Shown: one piece after another, positions 27,854-36,038 of the stretch
How positions within the stretch are numbered: the stretch's first letter is position 1
Layout: each line of letters starts with the position of its first letter
From: Hahellaceae bacterium
GTDB lineage: Bacteria; Pseudomonadota; Gammaproteobacteria; Pseudomonadales; Oleiphilaceae
Reading direction: 5' to 3'
Assembly (NCBI GenBank): GCA_016744695.1
Contig: JADGDV010000019.1
Span: 1 to 64,000, forward strand
DNA length: 64,000 bases
Position numbers and translations under genes: made by a program
Notes under the pieces: generated by a model
Databases searched by the model: none
What the model was told of the DNA's origin: nothing
What the model saw: only the letters and a program-made list of their open reading frames with translations

Positions 27854-28315
27854 TTATTTTTTTCTTACGATTAAGTCGTTACCACTAATTTCAGTAACAA
27901 TGGCTCTATCACCAGCAGTAAACTCATCTTCACTCCTAAAACCCCATTCATCATTTCCAACAACAGGGGCTGGGAAGCGCAAACGACCTTTTAATACACT
28001 TTTACTGAATTCTGTTACGGTTCCTTCTTGGCCAATCAATGCCTCTCTACTCATGCCCGATAATGTTTTGGTTTTCATAGATGGCGCAATGAATTTGAAC
28101 CATACTATTAAGCTTGAAAAAGAAAGAATGCCCCATAAAATTATCTCGGAACTGAACGATAGGTCAATAAAATAACTAATGACTCCAACAACAACCGCAC
28201 TAACACCTAACCATAATAAGAAGAAACTAGGTGCAAAAATTTCTGCTCCAGCCAAGACAATACCCAATACAACCCAGTGCCAATACATAATATAGGCGTC
28301 CAACCATTCAACCAT
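27854..28315 (-). CDS. NfeD-like membrane protein
   Basis: The ATG at 28313-28315 (MVEWLDAYIMYWHWVVLG) has GGAGTG 6 nt upstream and is preferred over a GTG four codons earlier. Three to four hydrophobic segments fill residues 10-75, followed by a C-terminal OB-fold of the NfeD type (ALIGQEGTVTEFSKSVLKGRLRF...GDRAIVTEISGNDLIVRKK). This is the short NfeD1b type that works with the neighbouring stomatin-like protein. Confidence 0.88.
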   Translation of the reverse strand: MVEWLDAYIMYWHWVVLGIVLAGAEIFAPSFFLLWLGVSAVVVGVISYFIDLSFSSEIILWGILSFSSLIVWFKFIAPSMKTKTLSGMSREALIGQEGTVTEFSKSVLKGRLRFPAPVVGNDEWGFRSEDEFTAGDRAIVTEISGNDLIVRKK

Positions 28316-28473
28316 AAAACACTCCACGTTTTAGTTATGCAAATTTTACTCATAAGAACATTACAAGACCTATAGTAGCAGTGTTTTTCCTGAAGAATAT
28401 AGGTAAAGTACTGCATGAATCTTAATTATCATTAACTTTCCCTTAATGCCTTTAATTGAAATAGGAATAATAA

Positions 28474-29778
28474 GTGAAAAGCCTTCTTATGCCACATTTA
28501 GCGCATCTTATTTCTAGTAACTTTCTCCTGAGAACACGTAGAAAATACCATGATTTTAAGCGATCGCTAACAAACTCACCTCACATAATGCATGTGTTCA
28601 TTAATATTAATGATCCTTACAGCTATATTCTCATTCAAGCTTTAGAAACATTTACCCAACGATTTAACATAGCAGTTAGACTTCACACCATAAATAACTT
28701 CGATGATGCAATGTTTCCTGAAAAAGAGATGTGGAAAAACAATGCGTTTAATGATGCTAGCCATTTAGCTACGCTTTACGGCCTTAAGTTTCCAAGCTGT
28801 GCCCCGAATGTGACAAAATATGACATCGAATCACACAACCAGAAACTCCTTGATTTAGAGCTAAACTCTGCACCTATAATACATTATATCGAGTTATTTA
28901 ATCAGTTTTGGAATGGTGCTAACACCCCAGATAACGGTTCTACATTGATAAACCAAAAACAACTTTCAGATAATGAAGCCTTACTTAATTCATTAGGCCA
29001 TTATATGAGTGCGATGGTTTATTATGCGGGAGAGTGGTATTGGGGATTAGACCGTTTAGATCACCTCGAGCAGCGACTTAATAATTTAAAACTAAACACT
29101 GACAACCCTCTTGTTAATTTCAATAAAACATACGACCATTTTTGTCAGCAATTACCTGCTTCATCAATCCCCTTAAAATGGATTGAAGAACCTCTAACGC
29201 TCTATTTTTCGATACGAAGCCCCTACTCCCATTTAGGATTAGAGCATGCTGTTAAATTGGCTCAACATTATAATATTGAACTCATTATAAAACCTGTATT
29301 GCCCATGGTTATGCGCGGTTTATCTGTTCCAAATACAAAAAAAATGTACATCTTTCATGACTGTAAAAGAGAAGCAGAGAAGCACTATATAAACTATGGC
29401 TATGTGGCAGACCCTTTAGGTAAAGGCGTTGAAAGGTGTTATGCATTATATGAGTATGCACAAAGCAAGGGCAAGTCAGTAGAGTATTTATTGGCTTACG
29501 CCAGAGCTGTCAATGCACTAGGAATCCGTTCAGATACAGATGGCGGCTTAAAGAAAATAGTTGATAGTTGTGGTCTGGATTGGAAAATAGCACGAAACAT
29601 GCTGGAAGATAATAGTTGGACTACTTGGGCTGAATCAAACATACAAGAAATGTACTCACTTGGTCTTTGGGGCGTGCCTAGCTTCAAATATAAAAACACC
29701 GCTGTATGGGGGCAAGACCGAGTTTTTGTTATTGAAAATGAAATAACAAACGATATAAAGAACACCAAGATAAGTTAA
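28474..29778 (+). CDS. Two-domain DsbA-like / 2-hydroxychromene-2-carboxylate isomerase family protein
   Basis: 434 residues from GTG 28474, with AGGA 7 nt upstream. Two thioredoxin-fold halves are visible: NINDPYSYILIQALETF (about 45-61) and SIRSPYSHLGLEHAVKLA (about 248-265), the second followed by the HCCA-isomerase/kappa-GST pattern PVLPMVMRGLSVPNTK and WGVPSFKYKNTAVWGQDRV. There is no CxxC, so it is not a disulfide oxidoreductase; glutathione-dependent isomerase or transferase activity is more likely. The duplicated arrangement is seen in marine gammaproteobacteria. Confidence 0.75.
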   Translation: MKSLLMPHLAHLISSNFLLRTRRKYHDFKRSLTNSPHIMHVFININDPYSYILIQALETFTQRFNIAVRLHTINNFDDAMFPEKEMWKNNAFNDASHLATLYGLKFPSCAPNVTKYDIESHNQKLLDLELNSAPIIHYIELFNQFWNGANTPDNGSTLINQKQLSDNEALLNSLGHYMSAMVYYAGEWYWGLDRLDHLEQRLNNLKLNTDNPLVNFNKTYDHFCQQLPASSIPLKWIEEPLTLYFSIRSPYSHLGLEHAVKLAQHYNIELIIKPVLPMVMRGLSVPNTKKMYIFHDCKREAEKHYINYGYVADPLGKGVERCYALYEYAQSKGKSVEYLLAYARAVNALGIRSDTDGGLKKIVDSCGLDWKIARNMLEDNSWTTWAESNIQEMYSLGLWGVPSFKYKNTAVWGQDRVFVIENEITNDIKNTKIS

Positions 29779-29906
29779 TCATTCTGTGCATTACTTAATT
29801 TAATCACCACCTATAAGTAAGATGAATTCGATTAATCTACTTCAACCATTTAAAATGTACTTTTGTTCTACTTTATGGGAACTGACTACTTTAAAGGGAA
29901 ATATAA

Positions 29907-30575
29907 ATGCTTCTTGTACATAATTTAGAAAATTCTAGATCACAGCGAATTCTATGGGCTCTTGAAGAGCTAGGCGTGCCATACGAAGTTAAGCGTTACG
30001 AAAGGGATAAAGTAACCAGTCTGGCCCCCGAAAGTCTAAAGAAAGTTCACCCTTTGGGTAAATCTCCTGTTATTACCGATGGAGACGAAACTATCGCTGA
30101 ATCAGGTGCAATTATTGACTATTTAGTAACCACTTATGGTGATGGGTCACTTGTGCCTGAAATAAATTCACGAGCGCATAGGGAATACAATTACTGGCTG
30201 CATTATGCAGAGGGCTCGTTAATGCCACCTCTGGTTTTAAAGTTAGTATTTGATAAAGTGACTACTAGCCCAATGCCATTTTTTATAAGACCGATTGCTA
30301 AAGGTATATCTAAGAAAGTTAATGAGTCTTATATTGGACCAAGCATCAAAGGTAATTTTGACTTCATAGAAAAACATTTAAAAACCAATGAATGGTTTGC
30401 GGGTAGTAAGTTAAGTGGTGCGGATATTCAAATGAGTTTCCCATTAGAAGCCTCTGTATCAAGTGGCGCTGTCGGTAACAAATACCCAAATATTACAGCC
30501 TATGTAAAACGTTTTCAGTCGCGACCTGCCTACAAAAAAGCCTTAGAAACAGGCGGTCCGTACGACTATATATAA
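29907..30575 (+). CDS. Glutathione S-transferase
   Basis: 222 residues. The N-terminal thioredoxin-like domain (LVHNLENSRSQRILWALEELGVPYEVKRYERD; GKSPVITDGDETIAESGAIIDYL with the glutathione-binding ES) and the helical domain (KTNEWFAGSKLSGADIQMSFPLEA, N-cap of helix 6) are both complete. Ser in the NSRSQR segment may be the catalytic residue. Lies 128 bp after the HCCA-isomerase-like gene on the same strand; AAAGGGAAA precedes the ATG. Confidence 0.88.
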   Translation: MLLVHNLENSRSQRILWALEELGVPYEVKRYERDKVTSLAPESLKKVHPLGKSPVITDGDETIAESGAIIDYLVTTYGDGSLVPEINSRAHREYNYWLHYAEGSLMPPLVLKLVFDKVTTSPMPFFIRPIAKGISKKVNESYIGPSIKGNFDFIEKHLKTNEWFAGSKLSGADIQMSFPLEASVSSGAVGNKYPNITAYVKRFQSRPAYKKALETGGPYDYI

Positions 30576-30636
30576 CGTTAAACAGTAATAAACCTAGAAT
30601 GTATTAAGGCTGTCGTAAGATAGCCTACACCCTAAG

Positions 30637-30771
30637 TTAGTGAACCGTTAACACTGGCTCACGCTTATATTTTACCCACTCATCACCTACACGCTTATAA
30701 TAGAATGCAATTAATTGCTGCTTTACTGGCATCTTTACACAAATAGTATCGCCGTTCACTGAAACACCCAT
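30637..30771 (-). CDS. Small 44-residue protein under a LexA-type promoter
   Basis: ATG at 30769-30771, stop TAA at 30637-30639. GAGGTG lies about 6 nt upstream, a good ribosome site. The sequence runs MGVSVNGDTICVKMPVKQ, LIAFYYKRVGDEWVKYKREP, then VLTVH: a short beta-rich, basic, soluble-looking protein with a KR-rich second half, no membrane span and no family I know. Its promoter carries two overlapping SOS boxes, so induction by DNA damage is inferred. Too short for ordinary gene finders. It could be a cell-division inhibitor or stress modulator, but nothing in the sequence proves that. Confidence 0.6.
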   Translation of the reverse strand: MGVSVNGDTICVKMPVKQQLIAFYYKRVGDEWVKYKREPVLTVH

Positions 30772-30823
30772 ATCACACCTCTATCATTATTATTTATAAA
30801 CAATTTTATTTTTTGACCTTTCT

Positions 30824-30867
30824 AACTGTCTTTACATACAGTATATATATACAGTAGATTCTGTCAA
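30824..30867 (-). promoter_or_regulatory. SOS promoter with two overlapping LexA boxes
   Basis: Read on the minus strand: TTGACA (complement of 30862-30867) and TATACT (complement of 30840-30845) are spaced by 16 bp, a near-consensus sigma70 promoter. Box A, TACTGTATATATATACTGTA (30841-30860), differs from the E. coli SOS consensus at 2 of 20 positions. Box B (30824-30843) reads CTGT-N8-ACAG on the + strand and differs at 4 of 20. They overlap by the shared TACTG-type half, covering the -10 region. Predicted mRNA start near 30833. Confidence 0.65.
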
Positions 30868-30913
30868 CAAATAATGAGGCTGTGTTTATTTATGTTGCGT
30901 AACTATGGGCTAT

Positions 30914-31324
30914 TTACAATAATTCTACCCGCACCCTAGAGCCACGAGTAAACCCAGCGACTAACGAAAACTTCAAAAATGCCAAGCTAGTTGTAAGCAT
31001 ATCTTTAACCCAGTATTTAACATCATCTTCTTGCTCTTCAGCTGACTCACTTTCAAAATCAGTAAATGTCATTTTAACAATATGTTCAGCGTCTTTCTGT
31101 TTAGTATCATCCGTTACCGTTATCGTTAACTGTGATTTTGAGCTATCCCAGTCAAATAGGCAGTACATGGAGTTATCTTCTATATTATCTTTTAAGAATG
31201 TGAAAGCATATTCAGAGCAAGCATCAACAGCAGCTTGAATAGCGTGTTGAGAGTTGTCTCTGCAGGTTGTTGAGTGAATAATGTGATTGTCAGGTGTGTT
31301 TTCAATAGTCCAGTTCAATGTCAT
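30914..31324 (-). CDS. Hypothetical protein
   Basis: 136 residues, acidic and soluble in the first 100 (a stretch DFESESAEEQEDD near 89-101), then a mildly hydrophobic end (WVKDMLTTSLAFLKFSLVAGF). Family not recognised. It ends 47 bp upstream of the LexA-type promoter of the small ORF, in the same direction; because that promoter is separate, co-regulation is not implied. Own promoter probably lies in the 96 bp before its ATG. Confidence 0.6.
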   Translation of the reverse strand: MTLNWTIENTPDNHIIHSTTCRDNSQHAIQAAVDACSEYAFTFLKDNIEDNSMYCLFDWDSSKSQLTITVTDDTKQKDAEHIVKMTFTDFESESAEEQEDDVKYWVKDMLTTSLAFLKFSLVAGFTRGSRVRVELL

Positions 31325-31420
31325 GTCTCGCTTATTAATAAATAATACGTAATTTTAACATTATGCTGGTTGTTCAAAAATACTCAAAAGTAAATTACTT
31401 AAGGTAAAATTTAAAATACT

Positions 31421-32170
31421 TTACATGTCGTGTTTTGTTATGTCAGTCAGTGCAACTATATCGTTCAATACAAGCTCTCTCCCCTCTGCGGTAATAAGGC
31501 CCATGTTTTGAAAGCGAGTAAAAACGCGACTAATGGTCTCTACTGCTAAACCAAGGTAATTGCTAATATCTATTCTGGACATAGGAAGACGAAAGTGTGT
31601 AGCTGATAAGTTACGTTGTTTAAAACGAGTAGATAAATTTAATAAAAAGAAAGCGATTCTTTCTTCGGCTGACTTTTTGCTTAGCAGCCAAGTAAGGTGT
31701 CGACTCGTTTGAATTTCAGCACTCATTAATGAAAAGAAGTGATGTTGGACTTCAGAATTTTTAGAAGCAAGTGCTTCAATCTGAAGAAAGGAAATTTCAC
31801 AGAACGATGAGAATTCTAAGGCTTTAGCTGAGCAATTATAAGTATTCGTATTAGTGCTATCGAGTCCGATTATATCACCTGGTAAATAAAACCCTGTTAT
31901 TTGCACTTCTCCATCTTCTGTTTCTGCGTATGTTTTAAAAGCCCCACTACGAACAGAGAATATAGATTCAAATGAACAGTGTTCTTTAAATAGATACTCA
32001 CCACGGTTAATAGTGTCTTCTCGTTTAATGTATTCATGAATACAATCACCCTCTTCTTTATTTTGAGGAGTATACGATGAACACAAATTACATAACGAAC
32101 ATTTTAAGCTTGATAAGCCAATGCGATTAAAAGGAAATTTTGATTCATGTATTTGAGTAACAACAGCCAC
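31421..32170 (-). CDS. FNR-type transcriptional regulator (Crp/Fnr family)
   Basis: 249 residues from GTG at 32168-32170 with GAGG 9 nt upstream. The whole length aligns with FNR by eye: RGEYLFKEHCSFESIFSVRSGAFKTYAE, GEVQITGFYLPGDIIGLD, LLSKKSAEERIAFFLLNLSTRF and the HTH ISNYLGLAVETISRVFTRFQNMGLI with E..SR recognition residues for TTGAT half sites. Cluster ligands: N-terminal CSLCNLC plus the central Cys in SSFCEIS. FNR has C-x2-C-x5-C; here it is C-x2-C-x2-C, and the FNR Cys20 equivalent is absent. Probably an O2-responsive global regulator, possibly with altered sensitivity. Confidence 0.85.
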   Translation of the reverse strand: MAVVTQIHESKFPFNRIGLSSLKCSLCNLCSSYTPQNKEEGDCIHEYIKREDTINRGEYLFKEHCSFESIFSVRSGAFKTYAETEDGEVQITGFYLPGDIIGLDSTNTNTYNCSAKALEFSSFCEISFLQIEALASKNSEVQHHFFSLMSAEIQTSRHLTWLLSKKSAEERIAFFLLNLSTRFKQRNLSATHFRLPMSRIDISNYLGLAVETISRVFTRFQNMGLITAEGRELVLNDIVALTDITKHDM

Positions 32171-32376
32171 TAAATTGACCTCAATGTATTATTATTTTCA
32201 CTTAAATATAGACTAAAAGAACACAATAACAACACATAAAACACTAAGTTGGTTACATTTATTAATATTTTGTTACATTGAATTATTAATCAAAAAAATC
32301 ATTAATTTAACCGATCACCTTTATTGGTGTTATGCTAAATAACACGTCCCAACAGATTTAATATCAGAAGTTTTAT

Positions 32377-33363
32377 ATGCTAAAAACCTCCTTAACAGGC
32401 TCTCCAGTCGAAACGTGCTCTTTCAGGGGGCGTCAGTTTTTTATTAAAAGAGATGACCTTCTACACCGCTCATTTTCAGGAAATAAAGCCAGGAAATTTT
32501 ATTATTATCTTGATAACCACTTTGAAGGTATTAACCGTCTAATTAGTTACGGATCTACTCAGGCTAACTCACTCTATTCTTTTTCTGCCTTAGCTAAATT
32601 AAAGAACTGGCACTTTGATTTTTATGTAAACCGTATCCCTTCTTACGTCAAAAGCAATCCTAAGGGCAATTATCGAGCAGCGATTGAGAATGGAGCTAAC
32701 ATTATTGATTTCTCAACATTATCACCTAACAGTGAGATGCCAAATGGTAATATTGAGACTTATATTAAACATGAAGTAATTCCCAACTGCACCGATACAA
32801 TATTTGTACCAGAAGGAGGCCACTGTAAAGAGGCGGCTTATGGCGTTAACATGCTTGCAAAGGAGATAACTGATTGGGCACAACAAAATAATATTGAAAA
32901 TATAAATATAGCCTTACCTTCGGGTACAGGCACTACCGCTCTATTTTTGCAGCAGTACTTCATACAACAAAAACTACCCTTTAAAGTACTTACCTGTGCA
33001 TGTGTAGGTAGTGATGAATACCTTAAAAAACAATTCTTCGAGCTTTGTCCCACTCAACAGTTTCATCCGTCTATTATAAATGCTGGCCGAAAATATCACT
33101 TTGGTAAGTTATATGATGAATTTTATGCGATCTGGAAAGAATTGAGAGAAGAAACAGGCATTGAGTTTGAACTTCTATACGACCCCCTAGGCTGGATAAG
33201 TTTATTGAATTACCTTGCAATCACACCAAACGATACCCTTCCCGTTCTCTATATTCACCAAGGGGGACTACTAGGCAATGAAACAATGCAGCCTCGTTAT
33301 GAACGTAAGTCTTCACTCAAGGCTGGTTCAAATGCTTGTTTAAACGCTTCTAGATCTTCCTGA
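32377..33363 (+). CDS. PLP-dependent ACC deaminase / D-cysteine desulfhydrase family protein
   Basis: 328 residues, fold type II PLP enzyme: FIKRDDLLHRSFSGNKARKF carries the PLP-lysine (SGNKARK), then SYGSTQANSLYSFSALAKL, and ALPSGTGTTALFLQQYF for phosphate binding. Substrates may be ACC, D-cysteine or a related amino acid. The natural C-terminus appears to end near QPRYERK. The last about 18 residues (SSLKAGSNACLNASRSS) are the antisense reading of a DUF5610 gene end, so the tail seems to be a rearrangement product. Active site is unaffected. Divergent from the FNR gene. Confidence 0.8.
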   Translation: MLKTSLTGSPVETCSFRGRQFFIKRDDLLHRSFSGNKARKFYYYLDNHFEGINRLISYGSTQANSLYSFSALAKLKNWHFDFYVNRIPSYVKSNPKGNYRAAIENGANIIDFSTLSPNSEMPNGNIETYIKHEVIPNCTDTIFVPEGGHCKEAAYGVNMLAKEITDWAQQNNIENINIALPSGTGTTALFLQQYFIQQKLPFKVLTCACVGSDEYLKKQFFELCPTQQFHPSIINAGRKYHFGKLYDEFYAIWKELREETGIEFELLYDPLGWISLLNYLAITPNDTLPVLYIHQGGLLGNETMQPRYERKSSLKAGSNACLNASRSS

Positions 33364-33520
33364 ACCAAATCATAAATTTTATCTATATTACTTTCAATAT
33401 CACCTTCTAAAAACCAAGGTCATCGAGAATCTCTCTGGCCTCACTGAAACCCTGCTCAATACCACCACCGATTACATCGATAAAGTTATTAAGTTGTTCT
33501 TCTTCACTTAATTTTGGGTG
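33297..33520 (-). pseudogene. DUF5610 domain remnant (3' end of a gene, frameshifted)
   Basis: On the minus strand, HPKLSEEEQLNNFIDVIGGGIEQGFSEAREILDDLGF is followed, one frame over, by LEGDIESNIDKIYDLVQEDLEAFKQAF and a stop at 33297-33299. That order is the DUF5610 domain common in gammaproteobacterial surface/FlgM-adjacent proteins. The frame break is at a T-run (33409-33413 complement) short by one base. Upstream of 33520 the frame hits a stop and the rest of the gene is missing. It overlaps the tail of the PLP enzyme in antisense. Confidence 0.65.
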
Positions 33521-33581
33521 TTATTGCTTGTAAAGATAAAATATCACAAACAAAACTAAGCTCACACAATTCAACAACCAT

Positions 33582-33648
33582 TTAACGTGACTACTTGTCA
33601 TGTATGTAAATATAAGCTATTTATATAAATGACACTGTGTCACGTTAA
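33582..33648. repeat. Imperfect 24-bp inverted repeat upstream of the ceramidase gene
   Basis: TTAACGTGAC-TACT-TGTCATGTAT (33582-33605) is matched in reverse by ATAAATGACA-CTG-TGTCACGTTAA (33625-33648); 19 bp lie between. The right arm itself contains the perfect palindrome TGACAC-T-GTGTCA (33630-33642), and the left arm holds a degenerate version (GTGAC-TACT-TGTCA). Could be a paired operator or a large stem-loop. The rest of 33521-33799 holds nothing I can support. Confidence 0.45.
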
Positions 33649-33799
33649 TTATTAAGACCTTTTAGATTACAGAAGTATCATTACGAATACTTTCAATATC
33701 AGTGGTTCGTAGTGAAGAAGTTGTAGTGGTTCTAAATGTGTTTTTTGATCAATTGATTCTCTTACAAGAGATTTCTTGTCATTTAACCAAGGAATAACC

Positions 33800-35899
33800 A
33801 TGTATTCGAAAATAAAAATAAAAGTTATAGAAAAAACTAAAGAAATATTTAAATCTAAATTCATTAAAAGAATTATGTTTACTCTATTCTCAATTTGCTC
33901 AGTGAACGTGTGGGCTTATGATAATAATTATCAGGTTGGTCGTGGTATACACGATATAACAGGGCCTGCGGCAGAAGTAGGTCTAATGGGTTATGCAAAT
34001 CTTGATCAAAAAAGCGCAGGCATTCATACACGTCAGTGGTCACGCGCCTATGTGATTTCAGAGCCAAATACAGATAAGCGCATTGCTTTTGTTAGCGTTG
34101 ATGCTGGCGCGCTCTTTCAATCTGTGTTTCAGGGTGTCATTAACAAGCTTAATCAAAAATATGGTGATCTTTACACCGAAGAGAATGTCATTTTAAGTGC
34201 AACCCACACCCATGCTGCTGTGGGTGGTCAATCACACTATGCCCTCTACGACATCACCATTTTAGGCTTTATACAGCAAGCTTATGATGCTCAAGTAAAC
34301 GGTATAGTTGCCTCAATTGAAAAGGCCCACAATGATTTAAAGCCTGGTTATATTCTCATCAATAAAGGGGATTTATCTAATGCTAGTTATAACCGTTCAA
34401 TAGAAGCGTATAACAACAATCCTCTTGCTGAGCGTAATAAATATAGCTCTGACATTCAGAAACCTATGACGGTTTTAAAAATACTCCAGGAAGGCAACAA
34501 TGAAGTAGGCATGATTAGTTGGTTTGCAACTCATCCCAATGCGATGGGCAAAGACCTTAAGCTACTAAGTGGTGACAACAAAGGTCATGCATCTTACCTT
34601 TTCGAGAAGAAACATAAGCACTCAACGTATCAAGGGAATAATAATTTTGTAGCCGCTTTTGCTATCAGTAATGCAGGAGATATGTCACCTAACCTAAACT
34701 CTGACGCTGAAGGTCGTGGCCCTACAACTGACCGATTTGAAAATGTAAGACTTATTGGAGAAAGACAATACCATAAAGCCTTAGAACTTTATGAAACGGC
34801 AACAGAACAACTAACGGGGAGTATTGAATTTTCACAACGTTATGTTGATATGTCTTCTACGACCATTTCTGGTGATTTTACTGATGGTACTCAAAAAACT
34901 ACCTGTGTAGCGGCCTTGGGTGAAGCTTTTGCAGCGGGTACTGAAGATGGTCGAGGAGTAGATCTTTTTAGTGAAGGGTCAACTAATGCAAACCCATTTA
35001 TTCAGTTTATAGCCAGCATGATTGTTGCGCCCACTCAGGCTGATCTTGATTGTCATGCCCCTAAAGCCGTTTTAATTACTCAAGGCAAGACGTCTCCCTA
35101 CCCTTGGTCACCTGAAGTTCTGCCTGTATCTCTACATAAAATAGGACAATTAGGCATGTTAGCCGTACCAGCTGAGTTCACTATTATGTCTGGGCGTAGA
35201 CTAATGGAAACAGTGCAAAGTGTACTGGATGATCAGTTAAGCTACACTGTCGTCGCCGCGCTCTCTAATGCCTATAGTGGCTACGTCACTACAAAAGAAG
35301 AATATGACATGCAGCATTACGAAGGGGGTTCTACTCATTTTGGCCCTTGGACATTAGCAGCTTATCAACAGTCTTTTTACCAACTAGCGGCCAGCCTATT
35401 GCCAGCAGGAGAAAACCCTAAACCTAATTTAAACCCGGTATCATTCCCTATTATTGAGCCAATCCCTCGAGATTTGACAGGAGAGACAATAAATTTTCAA
35501 ACAGGTGTCGTTCATGATCAGGCTCCCATTTTTAAAAGCATTGGTGACGTTGTTCAGAACGCCAATAGTCGCTACAAAAAAGGCGAAAACGTGGTCGTTA
35601 AATTTTGGTCAGGACATCCTAAAAATAACCTTCGAACGCAAGGTACATTTATGGAGGTGCAGCGCTGGAATGGTAATGGATGGACTGTTTATGCAAGAGA
35701 TAATGATTGGGAAACCAAATTCCAATGGCAACGAATCGATGGTTTCTGGGGAACATCACATGCCATTTTGAGCTGGGCCATTCCTAGTGATGTTTCAACG
35801 GGCTATTATCGAATGAAGCATTACGGTGACAGAAAGAAACCTTGGAGTGGCAAAATAGTTTCTTACACAGGCACTAGCCGTTACTTTTATATTGATTAA
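33800..35899 (+). CDS. Secreted neutral ceramidase
   Basis: 699 residues from ATG 33800, chosen for AAGGAA 6 nt upstream. A basic N-terminus of about 25 residues leads into a signal segment MFTLFSICSVNVWA. The catalytic layout of neutral/alkaline ceramidases is complete: GRGIHDITGPAAEVGLMGYA, the Zn ligands in SATHTHAAVGG and WFATHPNAMG, and NAGDMSPN with the nucleophilic Ser near residue 296. A C-terminal beta-sandwich (about 560-699, FWSGHPKNNLRTQGTFMEV) follows. It hydrolyses ceramide to sphingosine and fatty acid outside the cell. No sphingolipid genes are adjacent. Confidence 0.92.
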   Translation: MYSKIKIKVIEKTKEIFKSKFIKRIMFTLFSICSVNVWAYDNNYQVGRGIHDITGPAAEVGLMGYANLDQKSAGIHTRQWSRAYVISEPNTDKRIAFVSVDAGALFQSVFQGVINKLNQKYGDLYTEENVILSATHTHAAVGGQSHYALYDITILGFIQQAYDAQVNGIVASIEKAHNDLKPGYILINKGDLSNASYNRSIEAYNNNPLAERNKYSSDIQKPMTVLKILQEGNNEVGMISWFATHPNAMGKDLKLLSGDNKGHASYLFEKKHKHSTYQGNNNFVAAFAISNAGDMSPNLNSDAEGRGPTTDRFENVRLIGERQYHKALELYETATEQLTGSIEFSQRYVDMSSTTISGDFTDGTQKTTCVAALGEAFAAGTEDGRGVDLFSEGSTNANPFIQFIASMIVAPTQADLDCHAPKAVLITQGKTSPYPWSPEVLPVSLHKIGQLGMLAVPAEFTIMSGRRLMETVQSVLDDQLSYTVVAALSNAYSGYVTTKEEYDMQHYEGGSTHFGPWTLAAYQQSFYQLAASLLPAGENPKPNLNPVSFPIIEPIPRDLTGETINFQTGVVHDQAPIFKSIGDVVQNANSRYKKGENVVVKFWSGHPKNNLRTQGTFMEVQRWNGNGWTVYARDNDWETKFQWQRIDGFWGTSHAILSWAIPSDVSTGYYRMKHYGDRKKPWSGKIVSYTGTSRYFYID

Positions 35900-36038
35900 C
35901 TAATTTTAGTGAGTCACGGATGTTGTGACTCACTCCATTCATTACTATTAATTAACTCCCTTATCACGTTAGAATCAACTACATTATTATTAGAATAATT
36001 CAAATAATTAGTTTATTAGTGATAACAGGGGAACAGTA

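Noticed and set aside
28207-28416. 69-codon minus-strand frame overlapping the NfeD gene start
   Set aside because: Shifted reading of the NfeD gene start; composition (many Cys/Tyr) is not protein-like.
32277-32292. FNR-box-like TTGA...TCAA between the FNR and PLP genes
   Set aside because: The spacer is 8 bp; FNR sites need TTGAT-N4-ATCAA, i.e. 6 bp between TTGA and TCAA.
33667-33864. Minus-strand 65-codon frame upstream of ceramidase
   Set aside because: Overlaps the ceramidase signal region in antisense, has no ribosome site, and its hydrophobicity comes from AT-rich sequence.
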